Source: Granulicella sp. (GTDB taxonomy: Bacteria; Acidobacteriota; Terriglobia; Terriglobales; Acidobacteriaceae). Taken from it: DNA of 40,109 nt. Of the stretch, positions 1-8,456 are shown one piece after another (the stretch's first letter is position 1; every line of letters starts with the position of its first letter). The notes under the pieces were generated by a model. The model was not told the origin of the DNA, did no database searches, and saw nothing but the letters and a program-made list of their open reading frames with translations. Both the position numbers and the translations under genes were made by a program. Location of the stretch: positions 1 through 40,109 of the forward strand of contig DAHWOF010000114.1 of NCBI GenBank assembly GCA_027335345.1, read 5' to 3'.

Positions 1-1
1 G

Positions 2-289
2 CAGATCATCACCCGGCACGGCGCGGAAATGGCCGTCCTTCTTTCCATCGCCGACTACCGCGCGTTGACGGCCCATAAGCCGGACTTCAAGCAGTACCTG
101 CTGAGCGGGCCGAAGGTCGACAGCTTTGTTGTAAAGCGCGGGCGCGATACGGGCAGAAAGGTCGACCTGCGAGCGGGCCGCTCCAATAGCTACTGGATAC
201 CAACGTCCTCTCCGAGACACGCAGGAAGCAGGCTAACCCGCGGGTCATCTCCTTTCTGGCCGCCGCAGAACCCTCCGCACTCTATCTGA
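2..289 (+). CDS. Phd/YefM-type antitoxin, 5' end outside window, stop codon displaced
   Basis: This is the C-terminal part of a type II antitoxin of the Phd/YefM family; its beginning lies before the window. The visible frame reads QIITRHGAEMAVLLSIADYR followed by a LTAHKPDFKQYLLSGPKVD stretch and ends its recognisable part in DTGRKVDL near base 163. In relatives known to me the protein stops right after that motif. Here the expected stop is a CGA codon, so the frame runs on for about 40 meaningless residues through the start of the neighbouring toxin remnant and stops at 289. Such antitoxins bind DNA at their own promoter and neutralise a VapC-like nuclease encoded just downstream. The lost stop and the broken toxin next to it indicate a decaying module. 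The family call is good; whether a functional antitoxin is still made is doubtful. Confidence 0.65.
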   Translation, partial: QIITRHGAEMAVLLSIADYRALTAHKPDFKQYLLSGPKVDSFVVKRGRDTGRKVDLRAGRSNSYWIPTSSPRHAGSRLTRGSSPFWPPQNPPHSI

Positions 290-584
290 GCGTCCTTACT
301 CTCGGAGAGCTAAGAAAGGGCGTGGTCCTGAAAAAGAGATCCGACCCGGACGGCGCGAAGAAGATCGCTTCCTGGGTAGATGGACTTGAACTGGGCTTTG
401 CCGACCGCATTCTTGGGATCGATGCACAGCCACAGCCAAGCTGTGGGGAGAGATGTCCGCGCAGCGCTCGAGGCCAGTAATCGACACTCTTCTGGCCGCA
501 ACCGCCGTCGTTCATGGCCTGACTCTGGTTACGCGCAACTCTGCCGACGTGGAGGATACGAAGGCGAAGCTGCTGAACCCCTGA
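190..584 (+). pseudogene. VapC-type PIN-domain toxin, decayed
   Basis: Bases 190 onward read LLDTNVLSETRRKQANPRVI and then a LAAAEPSALYLSVLTLGELR segment, the typical beginning of a VapC ribonuclease with its first metal-binding aspartate (LDTN) and conserved glutamate. There is no start codon: the codon immediately before is TAG and the nearest ATG is missing. Around 425-438 the frame shifts by one; from about 438 to 584 the adjacent frame supplies the rest, KLWGEMSAQRSRPVIDTLLA through AATAVVHGLTLVTRNSADVED, which contains the later PIN aspartates, and stops at TGA 582-584. Together the two pieces cover a normal PIN toxin of about 130 residues. With no start and an internal frameshift this is almost certainly not functional. 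A sequencing error could explain the frameshift but not also the missing start. Confidence 0.8.
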
Positions 585-705
585 AAGAAGTAACCGCAGG
601 CTATCTTCGGCGGAGCGAGAGACATGGAGCCTCCGCAACTAGCCGTCGCGCCCGGGCCCTCCCCCGCGCCTGCCTGACCCCGACAGCCGCAGACACACCC
701 CAACG

Positions 706-1323
706 TCAAGGATGCGGCGGCGTTGGCGGCGTCGGCATCTGGCCCATCATTCCGCCCAGCGCGCCCAACTGCCCCAGATCCGCCAGCGACCCTCTCCCGC
801 TCATGTGGATGAAGGTCAGCTCCCTCGGCTCGACCGTCATGATCACCATCTCGCTGCCCTGGTTGTTGGGCAACGGCCGGTTGCAGATGTCCGTCGAGGA
901 CTGATTCCTGCTCTCGTAGGTGTGGATAAAGCAGTTCCAGCCCCCCGTATGCAGCTTTTGCCGATAGGCGTCCACATCCTTCATGTTGTACATCCCCGGC
1001 TGCGGATACTTGTAGCTGCGCACCACCATAAAGTGCATCTTTCTGGCCACCTGGCCGCCGCTCTTGCCGCTCACCATGCCCAGCATCTCCGGCCCCAGAT
1101 TGACATCCGTCACGTCGCTTGCGCCCTTGGCAAACCTCTCCGTACCCGCAAACAGCTCATCCTTGCCCTGCGGAGCGCCGACGGTCACGATCCGCGCCTG
1201 CGCCTGCGCCTGATCCTGCAGGGTTGCCGTCGGAGCGAACGTCTGACCAGCCGCTCCCGCAACCAACATCGCCGCCGCCATAACCGTCCCCGCCACTCTC
1301 GCCCAAACTCGCCTCACGCTCAT
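706..1323 (-). CDS. secreted DUF4252-family protein of the ECF sigma cassette
   Basis: The product is about 205 residues. I place the start at 1323 (MSVRRVWARVAG), which begins a clear Sec signal peptide with a hydrophobic core and AGAAGQ near the cleavage site; an open extension to 1389 lacks such features. The mature part shows the DUF4252 pattern: a VTDVNLGPEML segment, then FMVVRSYKYPQPGMYNMKDV, a conserved GGWN, LPNNQGSEMVIMTVEPRELT and a final SGRGSLADLGQLG, followed by a proline- and histidine-rich tail. The molecular function of DUF4252 proteins is unknown. In Acidobacteria and Bacteroidetes they are often encoded right behind an ECF sigma factor and its anti-sigma factor, as here (67 bases after the anti-sigma gene). 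A periplasmic role in envelope-stress sensing is an inference from context only. Confidence 0.8.
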   Translation of the reverse strand: MSVRRVWARVAGTVMAAAMLVAGAAGQTFAPTATLQDQAQAQARIVTVGAPQGKDELFAGTERFAKGASDVTDVNLGPEMLGMVSGKSGGQVARKMHFMVVRSYKYPQPGMYNMKDVDAYRQKLHTGGWNCFIHTYESRNQSSTDICNRPLPNNQGSEMVIMTVEPRELTFIHMSGRGSLADLGQLGALGGMMGQMPTPPTPPHP

Positions 1324-1390
1324 CTCTGTCTCCTTCCGCTCCCCTGATCCTGCAAACTTGCCAACTTTGACTCTGAAATCTTCGCCCACT

Positions 1391-1798
1391 CTACTGGCCC
1401 AGGTTCAGCCCAGCCTGCCGCAACTGCTCCCGGGTCTGCTCCAGCGCCTGATCGGTGACCCGCACCGCGGCCGTGAACTGCTCGTCGGCCAGCGCAACCC
1501 GCTCCTGGCGCAGACGCCACTCCCTGGCTCCCAGCGCGGTCAGCAACAGCGCCGCCGCCAGCGCGCCAACCACCCATCGCCGTGGCTTGGGCAGAACGTA
1601 CACCCGCCCGCCCCGGCTCGGCCGGAACCAGCCGCTCCCGCTCCTGCGCCGATGCTCCTCCGCCTCGACCGCCGTGGCCAGAAACTTCGCCAGCGTCTCC
1701 GGCGCATTAACCCGCTGCATCGCCCTCTGCAACGTCTGCTCAAACTCGTCCGGCGCTTCCTGCTCGTCCATCGCTTCCTGCTCGTCCCGCCCATTCAT
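1391..1798 (-). CDS. single-pass membrane anti-sigma-like protein
   Basis: This 135-residue protein has an acidic N-terminal cytoplasmic part of about 70 residues, one membrane helix at roughly residues 74-91 (WVVGALAAALLLTALGA) and a charged, helical, probably coiled-coil C-terminal part outside the membrane. Its ATG overlaps the stop of the upstream sigma-factor gene in an ATGA arrangement, so the two are translationally coupled. Position, topology and coupling make it the likely anti-sigma factor that holds the neighbouring ECF sigma at the membrane. I see no clear zinc-finger (HxxxCxxC) motif, so it is not a standard ZAS-type anti-sigma. The N-terminus contains a short duplication (DEQEA twice at residues 5-15) that is also visible in the DNA. 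Confidence 0.65.
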   Translation of the reverse strand: MNGRDEQEAMDEQEAPDEFEQTLQRAMQRVNAPETLAKFLATAVEAEEHRRRSGSGWFRPSRGGRVYVLPKPRRWVVGALAAALLLTALGAREWRLRQERVALADEQFTAAVRVTDQALEQTREQLRQAGLNLGQ

Positions 1799-2361
1799 CG
1801 CACATACTCCTTCAACGTCACCGCGGCCTTGCGTCTCAACAACTGCAGGCCGCGCTGCAGATGGCTCTTCACCGTCGCCACGGGTTGCCCCAGCAGCCGG
1901 GCGATCTCATCGGGACTCATCTCCTCCTGGTAGCGCAGCACCACAGCCACGCGCATCGCCTCCGGCAGGGTTTGGAGCAGCTCCTCGAGCCTTACCGTCA
2001 ACGCCGCGTTTAACTCTGGGCTGGAGACTGCGCCGGCTCCTTGCGCAACCGCATCGCAGCCGTGCTGCTCCTCCACCCACTCTTCCGCTGCCGACTCCGG
2101 CCGCACCGCCCTGCGCCGCAGCGCATCCGTCGCCCGATGCACCGTTACTCGCCGCAGCCAGAATCGCACATGGTCCTCACTCTCCGGCCGGCCCGGCTCT
2201 GCTCCCAGCCAGCGATACAACTCCAGGAACGCGTCCTGCGCCACCTCTTCGGCGGTCCCGTACTCTCCGGTCACGCGCAGCGCCAGCGAGAACACCATGC
2301 GCTGGTGGGTCTCCACCAGCCTGCGAAAATCCCCGGCCTCAATCTTCACGCGCGTCCTCAC
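1795..2361 (-). CDS. ECF-subfamily RNA polymerase sigma factor (RpoE-like)
   Basis: The 188-residue product has the two ECF domains. Region 2 lies at about residues 13-55 (LVETHQRMVFSLALRVTGEY, then AEEVAQDAFLELYRWL) and region 4 at about 125-180 (LLQTLPEAMRVAVVLRYQEE, then SPDEIARLLGQPVATVKSHL), the latter ending in the promoter-recognition helix. The start at 2361 is a GTG; a second GTG at 2349 has a GAGTGAGGA ribosome-binding site at good spacing and would give a start MKIEAGDF, which I find equally likely. It is the first gene of the sigma / anti-sigma / DUF4252 unit and reads away from prmC. It should direct RNA polymerase to a small stress or envelope regulon, probably including its own promoter in 2362-2643; its target is unknown. 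Confidence 0.9.
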   Translation of the reverse strand: MRTRVKIEAGDFRRLVETHQRMVFSLALRVTGEYGTAEEVAQDAFLELYRWLGAEPGRPESEDHVRFWLRRVTVHRATDALRRRAVRPESAAEEWVEEQHGCDAVAQGAGAVSSPELNAALTVRLEELLQTLPEAMRVAVVLRYQEEMSPDEIARLLGQPVATVKSHLQRGLQLLRRKAAVTLKEYVR

Positions 2362-2643
2362 TCACCTATACGCAGACGCCCGTTCGCCGGAATGCAAAAT
2401 CTTCATCCCTCCCGGGTTGCGCCGCCATGCTGCCGGCCACCCTGCGACAAGACCCCGGATCTGTCCCACCATGCCACACAAAGCGGCTATGCTAAATCTC
2501 GAAGCGCTCTTGACCCTCCCGGCAATCTTCCGGCGATTGGAGATCCCGGACTTACCCCTGCAAACGCGTCTTCCCCGCAAAACCCGGGCGAGGACCCAGC
2601 TCTCCACTCTCCTGGATAGAGGACTGCCCCGCCCCGCTCTCTT

Positions 2644-3507
2644 ATGACCCTACGCGAAGCCCTCACAGAAGCCTCCGCCTCCATCCCTCGCCGCGAGGCC
2701 GAGACGCTGCTGGCGCATCTCCTCTTCCGCGACCGTCCCTGGCTGATCGCGCACGCGGAGACCGAGCTCTCCGCCACGCTGCAGCGCTCCTACCGCTCTC
2801 TGGTGACGCGCCGCGCCGCTCGTGAACCTATCCAGTACCTCACCGGCGCGCAGGAGTTCTTCGGGATCAACCTGCGCGTAACCCGCGACACGCTGATCCC
2901 CCGTCCTGAGACGGAGCTGCTGGTGGAAGCCGTGCTGGAGTGGATCGCCGCCCAGCCCGAGCTTCGCTCCCCGCGGCAGCCGCTGCGCATCCTGGACGTC
3001 GGTACAGGAACGGGCGCGATCGCCATCGCGCTGGTCATGCATCTTCCAGGGGCGGCCATCACCGCGACGGACCTCTACCCCAAACCTCTCTCGATCGCCG
3101 AGCACAACGCCGGGCGGTTGGGGCTGGCGGATCGAATCCTGTTTCTTCAGTCCGACCTGCTCGGCGCGCCTCACTTCGCCGCAGCGCCGCCCTTTGACGT
3201 AATCGTCTCCAATCCGCCCTACATCTCAATCTACGAAGCGGCCACCATGCCCGAAGAAGTCCTGCAGCATGAGCCGCATACGGCTCTCTTCGCCGGTCCC
3301 TCCGGTCTGGAGGTCTATCAGCGCCTGATTCCGGCGGCTCACCAGGCTTTGAAGCCAGGCGGTTTGTTGGCTCTGGAGATCGGCTACGGGCAGAGCGATC
3401 CTATCCGCAGACTGTTCGAAAAACCCTCCGATAGACCCTGGAAGGATCTGCGCATCCAGAACGATTACGCCCAGATTCCGCGCATCGCTCTGGCCAGCCG
3501 AGCCTGA
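2644..3507 (+). CDS. prmC: peptide chain release factor N5-glutamine methyltransferase PrmC
   Basis: PrmC (HemK) methylates the glutamine of the GGQ motif in release factors RF1 and RF2 using S-adenosylmethionine, in the cytoplasm. The 287-residue length is normal. The N-terminal helical domain contains REPIQYLTGAQEFFG (60-74) and LIPRPETELLVE (85-96), both diagnostic. The SAM-binding motif I is LDVGTGTGAIAI (116-128) and the catalytic NPPY is at 190-193, followed by YEAATMPEEVLQHEPHTALF. The ATG at 2644 starts the family-typical MTLREAL; only a weak ribosome-binding site is visible. It stands alone, convergent with the DUF4126 gene downstream, rather than next to prfA as in many bacteria. 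Confidence 0.95.
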   Translation: MTLREALTEASASIPRREAETLLAHLLFRDRPWLIAHAETELSATLQRSYRSLVTRRAAREPIQYLTGAQEFFGINLRVTRDTLIPRPETELLVEAVLEWIAAQPELRSPRQPLRILDVGTGTGAIAIALVMHLPGAAITATDLYPKPLSIAEHNAGRLGLADRILFLQSDLLGAPHFAAAPPFDVIVSNPPYISIYEAATMPEEVLQHEPHTALFAGPSGLEVYQRLIPAAHQALKPGGLLALEIGYGQSDPIRRLFEKPSDRPWKDLRIQNDYAQIPRIALASRA

Positions 3508-3555
3508 CCGCCGGGCTGGCTGCGCTACCTGGAAGCAGCGCCGAAAAACAAGCTT

Positions 3556-4059
3556 CTACTGGCCGGCCTGCGGCAGCGACGACAGGATGCTCACCAGAGA
3601 CTGGTGCAACTGCCAACAACCGAAGATAGCCAGCCCTAGAGCGATTGCAGACTCCAGTAGCGCCACTGGCAGATCCCTGCCCAGCGCCTTGGACCAGAAG
3701 ATCCGCACACGGTACCCGCCAAAGGCTCCAATACCCGCTCCAATCAGGCTAAAGAGGATCCCGCCGGCAACCGGCTCAAAGACGGCTCGCGCGGCCAAAG
3801 CCCCCGCCATCGCCCCCAGCACAGAGCGCGCCGCGAGGCCCAGTGGCGCTGTGCGCTTGGGCGCCTGCGGCAAGGTGTCCCCCACATACTCACCCAATGC
3901 GGCCAAGCTAAAGAAGATCACCGTCACCAGGCTCCCCGCCCAGAGCGCCCATCCCGATTGGGGCAACAGGCGCAGCCACGCGAACCAGCAGAGCACCGCC
4001 ATCGCCGTCATCGACCGCAGCCCCGCCGTAATCCCCAACAACACATACGAAAGAATCAC
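3556..4059 (-). CDS. DUF4126 family membrane protein
   Basis: I start the gene at the GTG at 4057-4059, preceded by a purine-rich stretch including GAGAAGAG, giving a protein of about 167 residues that begins ILSYVLLGITAGLRSMTAMA, the hallmark N-terminus of DUF4126. It has four hydrophobic segments: residues ~2-30, 38-60 (WAGSLVTVIFFSLAALGEYV), ~85-125 (a glycine- and alanine-rich GAMAGALAARA, then ILFSLIGAGIGAFGGY) and ~140-160. The conserved DTLPQAPKRT loop is present after the second segment. It is an inner-membrane protein of unknown function. An upstream in-frame extension to 4236 has no membrane or domain features and I consider it non-coding. The gene converges on prmC, with 48 bases between the stops. 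Confidence 0.8.
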   Translation of the reverse strand: MILSYVLLGITAGLRSMTAMAVLCWFAWLRLLPQSGWALWAGSLVTVIFFSLAALGEYVGDTLPQAPKRTAPLGLAARSVLGAMAGALAARAVFEPVAGGILFSLIGAGIGAFGGYRVRIFWSKALGRDLPVALLESAIALGLAIFGCWQLHQSLVSILSSLPQAGQ

Positions 4060-4468
4060 CCCGCCCCCCCTCTTCTCTCTTCCGGCTAGTATCTCCCGTC
4101 CGCAAACCACGGCATGACGGCCAGGGCTCGTAGACGAACATCCCTTGAAGCTCTGTATTGCAAGGGCCCAGATTCCAGGAGCTGCGCGCCCCGCGAAGCT
4201 AACACCTGACCGGGCGATACAGATCTCCCAGCACATTGCTCCTGATTATGGATAGTATCCTTGTTTCGGGCTGTATAGAAACATGCAGGAAGATTCGCGA
4301 CCTCTCTGGGTGACCCGAGAGCAAGACACAATCCTATGCAGCACGATTCCTGACTGAGAACCCACTCCTATGCCCAGGCGTTGTTCGATGGCGCCGCGAT
4401 CCAGCGCCGCGATCCAGCCGTGCGGAGATCGAAGGGTTCGGCTAACCTATAGGGAATTCGCTCCAGCG
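4060..4468. other. intergenic region between divergent DUF4126 gene and garD
   Basis: No convincing gene lies here. The segment must hold the promoters of the DUF4126 gene (minus) and garD (plus). I see an 11-base palindrome GGATAGTATCC at 4250-4260 and a 13-base tandem repeat at 4391-4416 listed separately. No strong -35/-10 pair stands out; a TATAGA at about 4276 facing garD lacks a good -35. Confidence 0.5.
4391..4416. repeat. 13-base perfect tandem repeat upstream of garD
   Basis: GCGCCGCGATCCA occurs twice head to tail at 4391-4403 and 4404-4416 and is followed by GCC. It lies 52 bases before the preferred garD start at 4469. If garD is instead started at the upstream ATG at 4370, the repeat would be inside the coding region, but those residues have no counterpart in GarD. 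It could be a regulator-binding site or a simple replication slippage product. Confidence 0.75.
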
Positions 4469-6022
4469 ATGGACGCCACCGTCATGCCACAACCGCTCTA
4501 TATCCGAACTCATCCGCGGGACAATGTCGGGATCATTGTGAGCGAAGGCGGGCTATCCAGTGGAACATCGTTTGCTTCGGGGCTGGTCCTGGTGGACGCG
4601 GTACCGGAAGCCCATAAGGTGGCGCTGACGGCGATCGGTCGCGGCGAGCCGATCCTGCGATACGGTGTTGTGATCGGGTACGCTGCAGCGCCCATCGCAC
4701 GCGGCGCCTGGGTCCATGCCGATCTGATGCGATTACCTCAACCTCCAAACCTTGACCAACTGCCGATCTCGACTGCGATTCCTGAACCGTTACCGCCGCT
4801 GGAAGGCCGGACCTTCGAGGGATTTGTCAACGAAGACGGCTCGGTCGGGACGAAGAATATCCTCGGAATTACGACGACAGTACAGTGCGTTGCGCCCACG
4901 GTCGAATATGCGGCGAAGCGAATCAAGGCGGAACTCCTGCCCCGCTACCGGAATGTGGATGATGTGATTGCCATTACCCACGCCTACGGTTGTGGAGTTG
5001 CCATTGAGGCTTCCGGAGCGGAGATTCCAATCCGGACGCTGCGCAATCTCATCCTGAATCCGAACCTAGGCGGAGCACCGCTGGTCGTCAGTCTGGGATG
5101 CGAGAAATTGCAGCCGGAGAAGCTCCTACCCGACGGCGCCTTCCCGATATTGGGGGCCAAACCCTACGTTGTCCGCCTGCAGGATGAACAGCACCGCAGT
5201 TTTGAAGGCATGGTGACGAACATCATGCAGATGGCTGAAGAGCGACTGCAAATCCTGGACCAGAGGAAACGGGTTACGCGTCCGGCCTCCGACCTGGTTG
5301 TGGGACTGCAGTGCGGCGGAAGCGATGCGTTCTCCGGAGTGACCGCGAATCCGGCCGTTGGCTATGCCGCAGACCTGCTGGTGAGAAGCGGTGCTACCGT
5401 GATGTTTTCTGAGATTACGGAGGTGCGTGACGCCATAGGCATACTTACAGCCCGTGCTGCCAACCAAGAGATTGCGCACGAACTGATTCAGCAAATGGCA
5501 TGGTATGACAGGTACCTGGAACGTGACGCCGTGGATCGAAGCGCCAATCCAACCCCCGGAAACAAAAAGGGCGGGCTTGCCAACGTTGTTGAAAAGGCGC
5601 TTGGATCTGTTGCAAAGGCGGGTACGACGGCCATTGCGGGAGTTTTCGGCCCGGGAGAGCGCGTCACAAAAAACGGGCTGATCTTCGCTGCCACTCCGGC
5701 CAGCGACTTTATCTGCGGCACATTGCAACTCGCCGCATCGATGAATATGCATGTCTTCACGACGGGCCGCGGAACGCCGTATGGCCTGGCGATGGCGCCG
5801 GTAATTAAAGTGGCATCGCGGACCTCGCTGGCCAGACAATGGCCTGATCTGATCGATATCGACGCGGGCTCCATCGCGACGGGCGGCGCAACTGTTCGTG
5901 AGGTAGGCGAGCAGATCTTCCAAACGATTCTCGATGTTGCAAGCGGCCGTAGAAAGACCTGGGCAGACCATTGGGGACTGCATAACGAATGCGTGCTCTT
6001 CAATCCAGCGCCGATCACATAA
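4469..6022 (+). CDS. garD: galactarate dehydratase (L-threo-forming)
   Basis: GarD dehydrates meso-galactarate to 5-dehydro-4-deoxy-D-glucarate, an iron-dependent cytoplasmic step. From the ATG at 4469 the protein has about 517 residues, close to the 523 of E. coli GarD, and matches it along its whole length as I recall it. There is an N-terminal SAF domain with [13 protein letters not shown] and [10 protein letters not shown], then [20 protein letters not shown] and [20 protein letters not shown]. The catalytic core carries [38 protein letters not shown] and [20 protein letters not shown], and the C-terminus reads [10 protein letters not shown] to [16 protein letters not shown]. The cysteines in YGCGV, LGCEK and QCGGSD are candidates for metal ligation. 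I chose 4469 because family similarity begins just after it; the ATG at 4370 adds 33 unrelated residues. It opens the aldarate locus. Confidence 0.95.
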   Translation: MDATVMPQPLYIRTHPRDNVGIIVSEGGLSSGTSFASGLVLVDAVPEAHKVALTAIGRGEPILRYGVVIGYAAAPIARGAWVHADLMRLPQPPNLDQLPISTAIPEPLPPLEGRTFEGFVNEDGSVGTKNILGITTTVQCVAPTVEYAAKRIKAELLPRYRNVDDVIAITHAYGCGVAIEASGAEIPIRTLRNLILNPNLGGAPLVVSLGCEKLQPEKLLPDGAFPILGAKPYVVRLQDEQHRSFEGMVTNIMQMAEERLQILDQRKRVTRPASDLVVGLQCGGSDAFSGVTANPAVGYAADLLVRSGATVMFSEITEVRDAIGILTARAANQEIAHELIQQMAWYDRYLERDAVDRSANPTPGNKKGGLANVVEKALGSVAKAGTTAIAGVFGPGERVTKNGLIFAATPASDFICGTLQLAASMNMHVFTTGRGTPYGLAMAPVIKVASRTSLARQWPDLIDIDAGSIATGGATVREVGEQIFQTILDVASGRRKTWADHWGLHNECVLFNPAPIT

Positions 6023-6135
6023 TGGCGATCCATGACAAAGAACGTGCCAACATCCGGTAAACCCGTCCAGCCTTCATCTTTGCTCCTTCGAACAGTCGAC
6101 GCCGCCTCTACACATTCTTTTGCAGGAGCTTCCTC

Positions 6136-7053
6136 ATGCTGCCTCGACGCCGATTCCTAGCAGACTCGATCGCAAGTTCTCTTGCCCTTACGTTTCGCAA
6201 CAGCTTTGCCTCTCCAACCAGTCTTACGAGAGGTGGAAAGCCGATTCTGATCGATTCTCACGTACATGTGTTCAAGCACGATGCTGAATTTCCTTATGCA
6301 AAGGGCGCACGGATTCCGGCGCAAGATGCGCCCGTGGAGATGTTGATTCACCTGATGCGGGCCAATGAGGTCTCCCGGACGGTCTTGATCCAAATGATCG
6401 TCTATCGTTGGGACAACAGCTACCTGGCCAGTGTCTTGAAGCGCTATCCAAATCTCTTCCATGGTGTGTGCCGGGTAAATCCGCGGGATCCCGCGGCCCC
6501 GGATCACCTGAGTCAGCTTACGCAGGATGGATTCCGCGGTGTGCGTTTGAGCCCTGCGGACGCGGCCGACGGGGACTGGATTCGCGGCCCGCTTATGCCT
6601 GCGCTATGGCGGCGTTGCGCTGAGTTGAAGGTGCCGATGACCATCCTGTCCTCTCCACGTCGCCTTCCTGATCTGGCGCCGCATATTGAGGCCAATCCAG
6701 ATCTCACCGTGGTTATCGATCACATGTCGGATTGCCCACTCGACCGACCGGATTTGCTGCAGCATTTGCTTGATCTCGCTCGGTATCCGAAGGTGTTTGT
6801 GAAGATCTCCGATATGTCCGCGGTCTCAAGGCAGCCTTATCCCTACCCCGATGCACAGGCGGAGGTGAAACAGATCTATGAGCATTTTGGAGCGCGGCGT
6901 TTAATGTGGGCGACCAACTGGCCCGTTATAAAAGAACCTCCGTACGCTAAGATTGTCGAACTCTATCGCGATCATCTGAACTTCCTTTCGCAGGAAGAGC
7001 ATCAGGACATCCTGTATAAGACGGCTCAAAGAGTCTGGCCTTTCGGACTGTAG
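6136..7053 (+). CDS. signal-bearing amidohydrolase_2 family protein, candidate aldarolactonase
   Basis: The 305-residue protein starts with a twin-arginine-like signal, MLPRRRFLADSIASSLALTF, with a good ribosome-binding site (AGGAG, 7 bases before ATG). The mature domain is a TIM-barrel metal hydrolase of the amidohydrolase_2 group: IDSHVHVF with the HxH metal motif at about residues 42-47, LIQMIVYRWDNSYL, RVNPRDPAAPDHL, GVRLSP, VVIDHMSD with a conserved histidine at about 198, and MWATNWPV near 260 in place of the more usual GSDWP. Members of this group open sugar lactones or decarboxylate aromatic acids. Between garD and gudD the simplest reading is hydrolysis of a galactaro- or glucaro-lactone to the aldaric acid; this is inference. 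Other lactonase substrates cannot be excluded. The signal implies action outside the cytoplasm, unlike its neighbours. Confidence 0.75.
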   Translation: MLPRRRFLADSIASSLALTFRNSFASPTSLTRGGKPILIDSHVHVFKHDAEFPYAKGARIPAQDAPVEMLIHLMRANEVSRTVLIQMIVYRWDNSYLASVLKRYPNLFHGVCRVNPRDPAAPDHLSQLTQDGFRGVRLSPADAADGDWIRGPLMPALWRRCAELKVPMTILSSPRRLPDLAPHIEANPDLTVVIDHMSDCPLDRPDLLQHLLDLARYPKVFVKISDMSAVSRQPYPYPDAQAEVKQIYEHFGARRLMWATNWPVIKEPPYAKIVELYRDHLNFLSQEEHQDILYKTAQRVWPFGL

Positions 7054-7063
7054 CGCCTGGTTT

Positions 7064-7078
7064 GCCGGCATCGCCGGC
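7064..7078. terminator. possible short hairpin between convergent genes
   Basis: GCCGGC, a 3-base ATC spacer and GCCGGC form a compact GC-rich stem in the 47-base gap between the stops of the amidohydrolase gene and gudD. It could end transcription from either side. There is no real T-run, so this is weak. Confidence 0.35.
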
Positions 7079-7100
7079 GGAATCTTTCTCCGCAGAAAAC

Positions 7101-8456
7101 CTAGGAGACCAGGCATGGCCGCCGGGGGTTGAATCTCCAGCCCGGCACCAGGAATTGCATCGCTTTCGCGTCATCTCGAGTGCTAAGGCCGATTGCATTG
7201 TAGAGCGAATGAGCGCGTTCGATCTGTTCCATATCAACCTCGATGCCAAGTCCCGGACGATCCGGTACCTTTAGCTTGCCGTCGGCGATCCGCAGCGGCT
7301 CCTTTGTCAGTCGCTGACCATCCTGCCATATCCAATGCGTATCGACGGGAGTAACGTTCCCTACCGCCGCCGCAGCCACATGCGTGAACATGGCCAGGGA
7401 GATGTCAAAGTGACTATTCGAGTGCGACCCCCAGGTGAGGCCCCACTCACGGCAAAGCTGCGACACCCGCACCGAACCCTGCATCGTCCAGAAGTGCGGA
7501 TCGGCTAGAGGGATGTCGATGGCATGGAGTTGCACGGCATGCTTCAATTCGCGCCAGTCGGTTGCAACCATGTTGGTTGCCGTGGGTAGGCCGGTGGCGC
7601 GCCGGAACTCCGCCATAATCTCACGCCCGGAGAAGCCTTGCTCGGCTCCACAAGGATCTTCCGCATACGCCAGAACATTCCGCTTGTCCTTACAGAGATG
7701 GATGGCCTCATCGAGCGACCATGCTCCGTTCGGATCCAGGGTGATGCGCGCGTCTGGAAACCGTTCTGCGAGTGCTGTGGCCGTCTCCATCTCCTGGACT
7801 CCCGACAGCACCCCGCCCTTGAGCTTGTAATCGTGGAATCCGTAGCGCGCCTGAGCGGCCTCCGCCAGTCTCAGCACGGCGTCTGTCGTCAGCGCCTCCT
7901 CATGCCGGATACGCAGCCAGGGGTCGCCTGCATCCGGCTCGCTGCGGTAAGCAAGGCCCGTCTTTTTGCCGTCGCCCACGAAGAACAGGTAGCCGAGGAC
8001 TTCGACACTCGACCGCTGTTGACCTTCGCCCAGGAGCGCGGCGACCGGCAGCGCAAAAAACTGGCCGAGCAGATCGAGCATGGCCGACTCGATCGCAGTC
8101 ACTGCGTGCACCGTGGTGCGTAGGTCGAAGGTTTGCGGACCGCGGCCTGCCTTGTCGCAATCCGCGAAGCGCCCTCGCACCGCCTGAAGGATGGTGTTCC
8201 AGGCGGACAGGGATTGCCCCACCACGAGCGGACGGGAAGCCTCCAGCACTTGACGGATCTTTTCGCCGCCAGGAACTTCGCCCACGCCTGTGTTGCCTGA
8301 ATTGTCCGTGAGCAGGACAATATTGCGCGTGAAGAACGGCGCATGGGCGCCGCTCAAATTGAGCAGCATGTCGTCGTGTCCCGCCACAGGAACTACCCGC
8401 ATCCCGACGATCGAGGGTGTCGGCTCTCGTAAAACGGAGGGGTCTCCCGGATTCAC
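7101..8456 (-). CDS. gudD: glucarate dehydratase
   Basis: GudD, an enolase-superfamily enzyme, dehydrates D-glucarate (and L-idarate) to 5-dehydro-4-deoxy-D-glucarate in the cytoplasm with Mg2+. The 451-residue protein aligns with E. coli GudD with an offset of 6. The catalytic lysine is Lys213 in YKLKGG; metal-binding positions are Asp241 in LDPNGAW, the acidic [10 protein letters not shown] stretch at 264-273, and Asn295 in TATNM; the general-base histidine is His345 in WGSHSNSH, with its partner Asp319 in ADPHFW. The start is a GTG at 8456 with AGGAGA seven bases upstream. The gene is on the opposite strand from the rest of the aldarate locus: it converges on the amidohydrolase gene and diverges from gudP, so the 8457-8815 gap must promote both ways. 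Confidence 0.95.
   Translation of the reverse strand: MNPGDPSVLREPTPSIVGMRVVPVAGHDDMLLNLSGAHAPFFTRNIVLLTDNSGNTGVGEVPGGEKIRQVLEASRPLVVGQSLSAWNTILQAVRGRFADCDKAGRGPQTFDLRTTVHAVTAIESAMLDLLGQFFALPVAALLGEGQQRSSVEVLGYLFFVGDGKKTGLAYRSEPDAGDPWLRIRHEEALTTDAVLRLAEAAQARYGFHDYKLKGGVLSGVQEMETATALAERFPDARITLDPNGAWSLDEAIHLCKDKRNVLAYAEDPCGAEQGFSGREIMAEFRRATGLPTATNMVATDWRELKHAVQLHAIDIPLADPHFWTMQGSVRVSQLCREWGLTWGSHSNSHFDISLAMFTHVAAAAVGNVTPVDTHWIWQDGQRLTKEPLRIADGKLKVPDRPGLGIEVDMEQIERAHSLYNAIGLSTRDDAKAMQFLVPGWRFNPRRPCLVS

Noticed and set aside
1455-2495. Long plus-strand open frame opposite the sigma and anti-sigma genes
   Set aside because: It is rich in proline, serine, alanine and arginine and has no domain; it mirrors the GC-rich codons of the real minus-strand genes.
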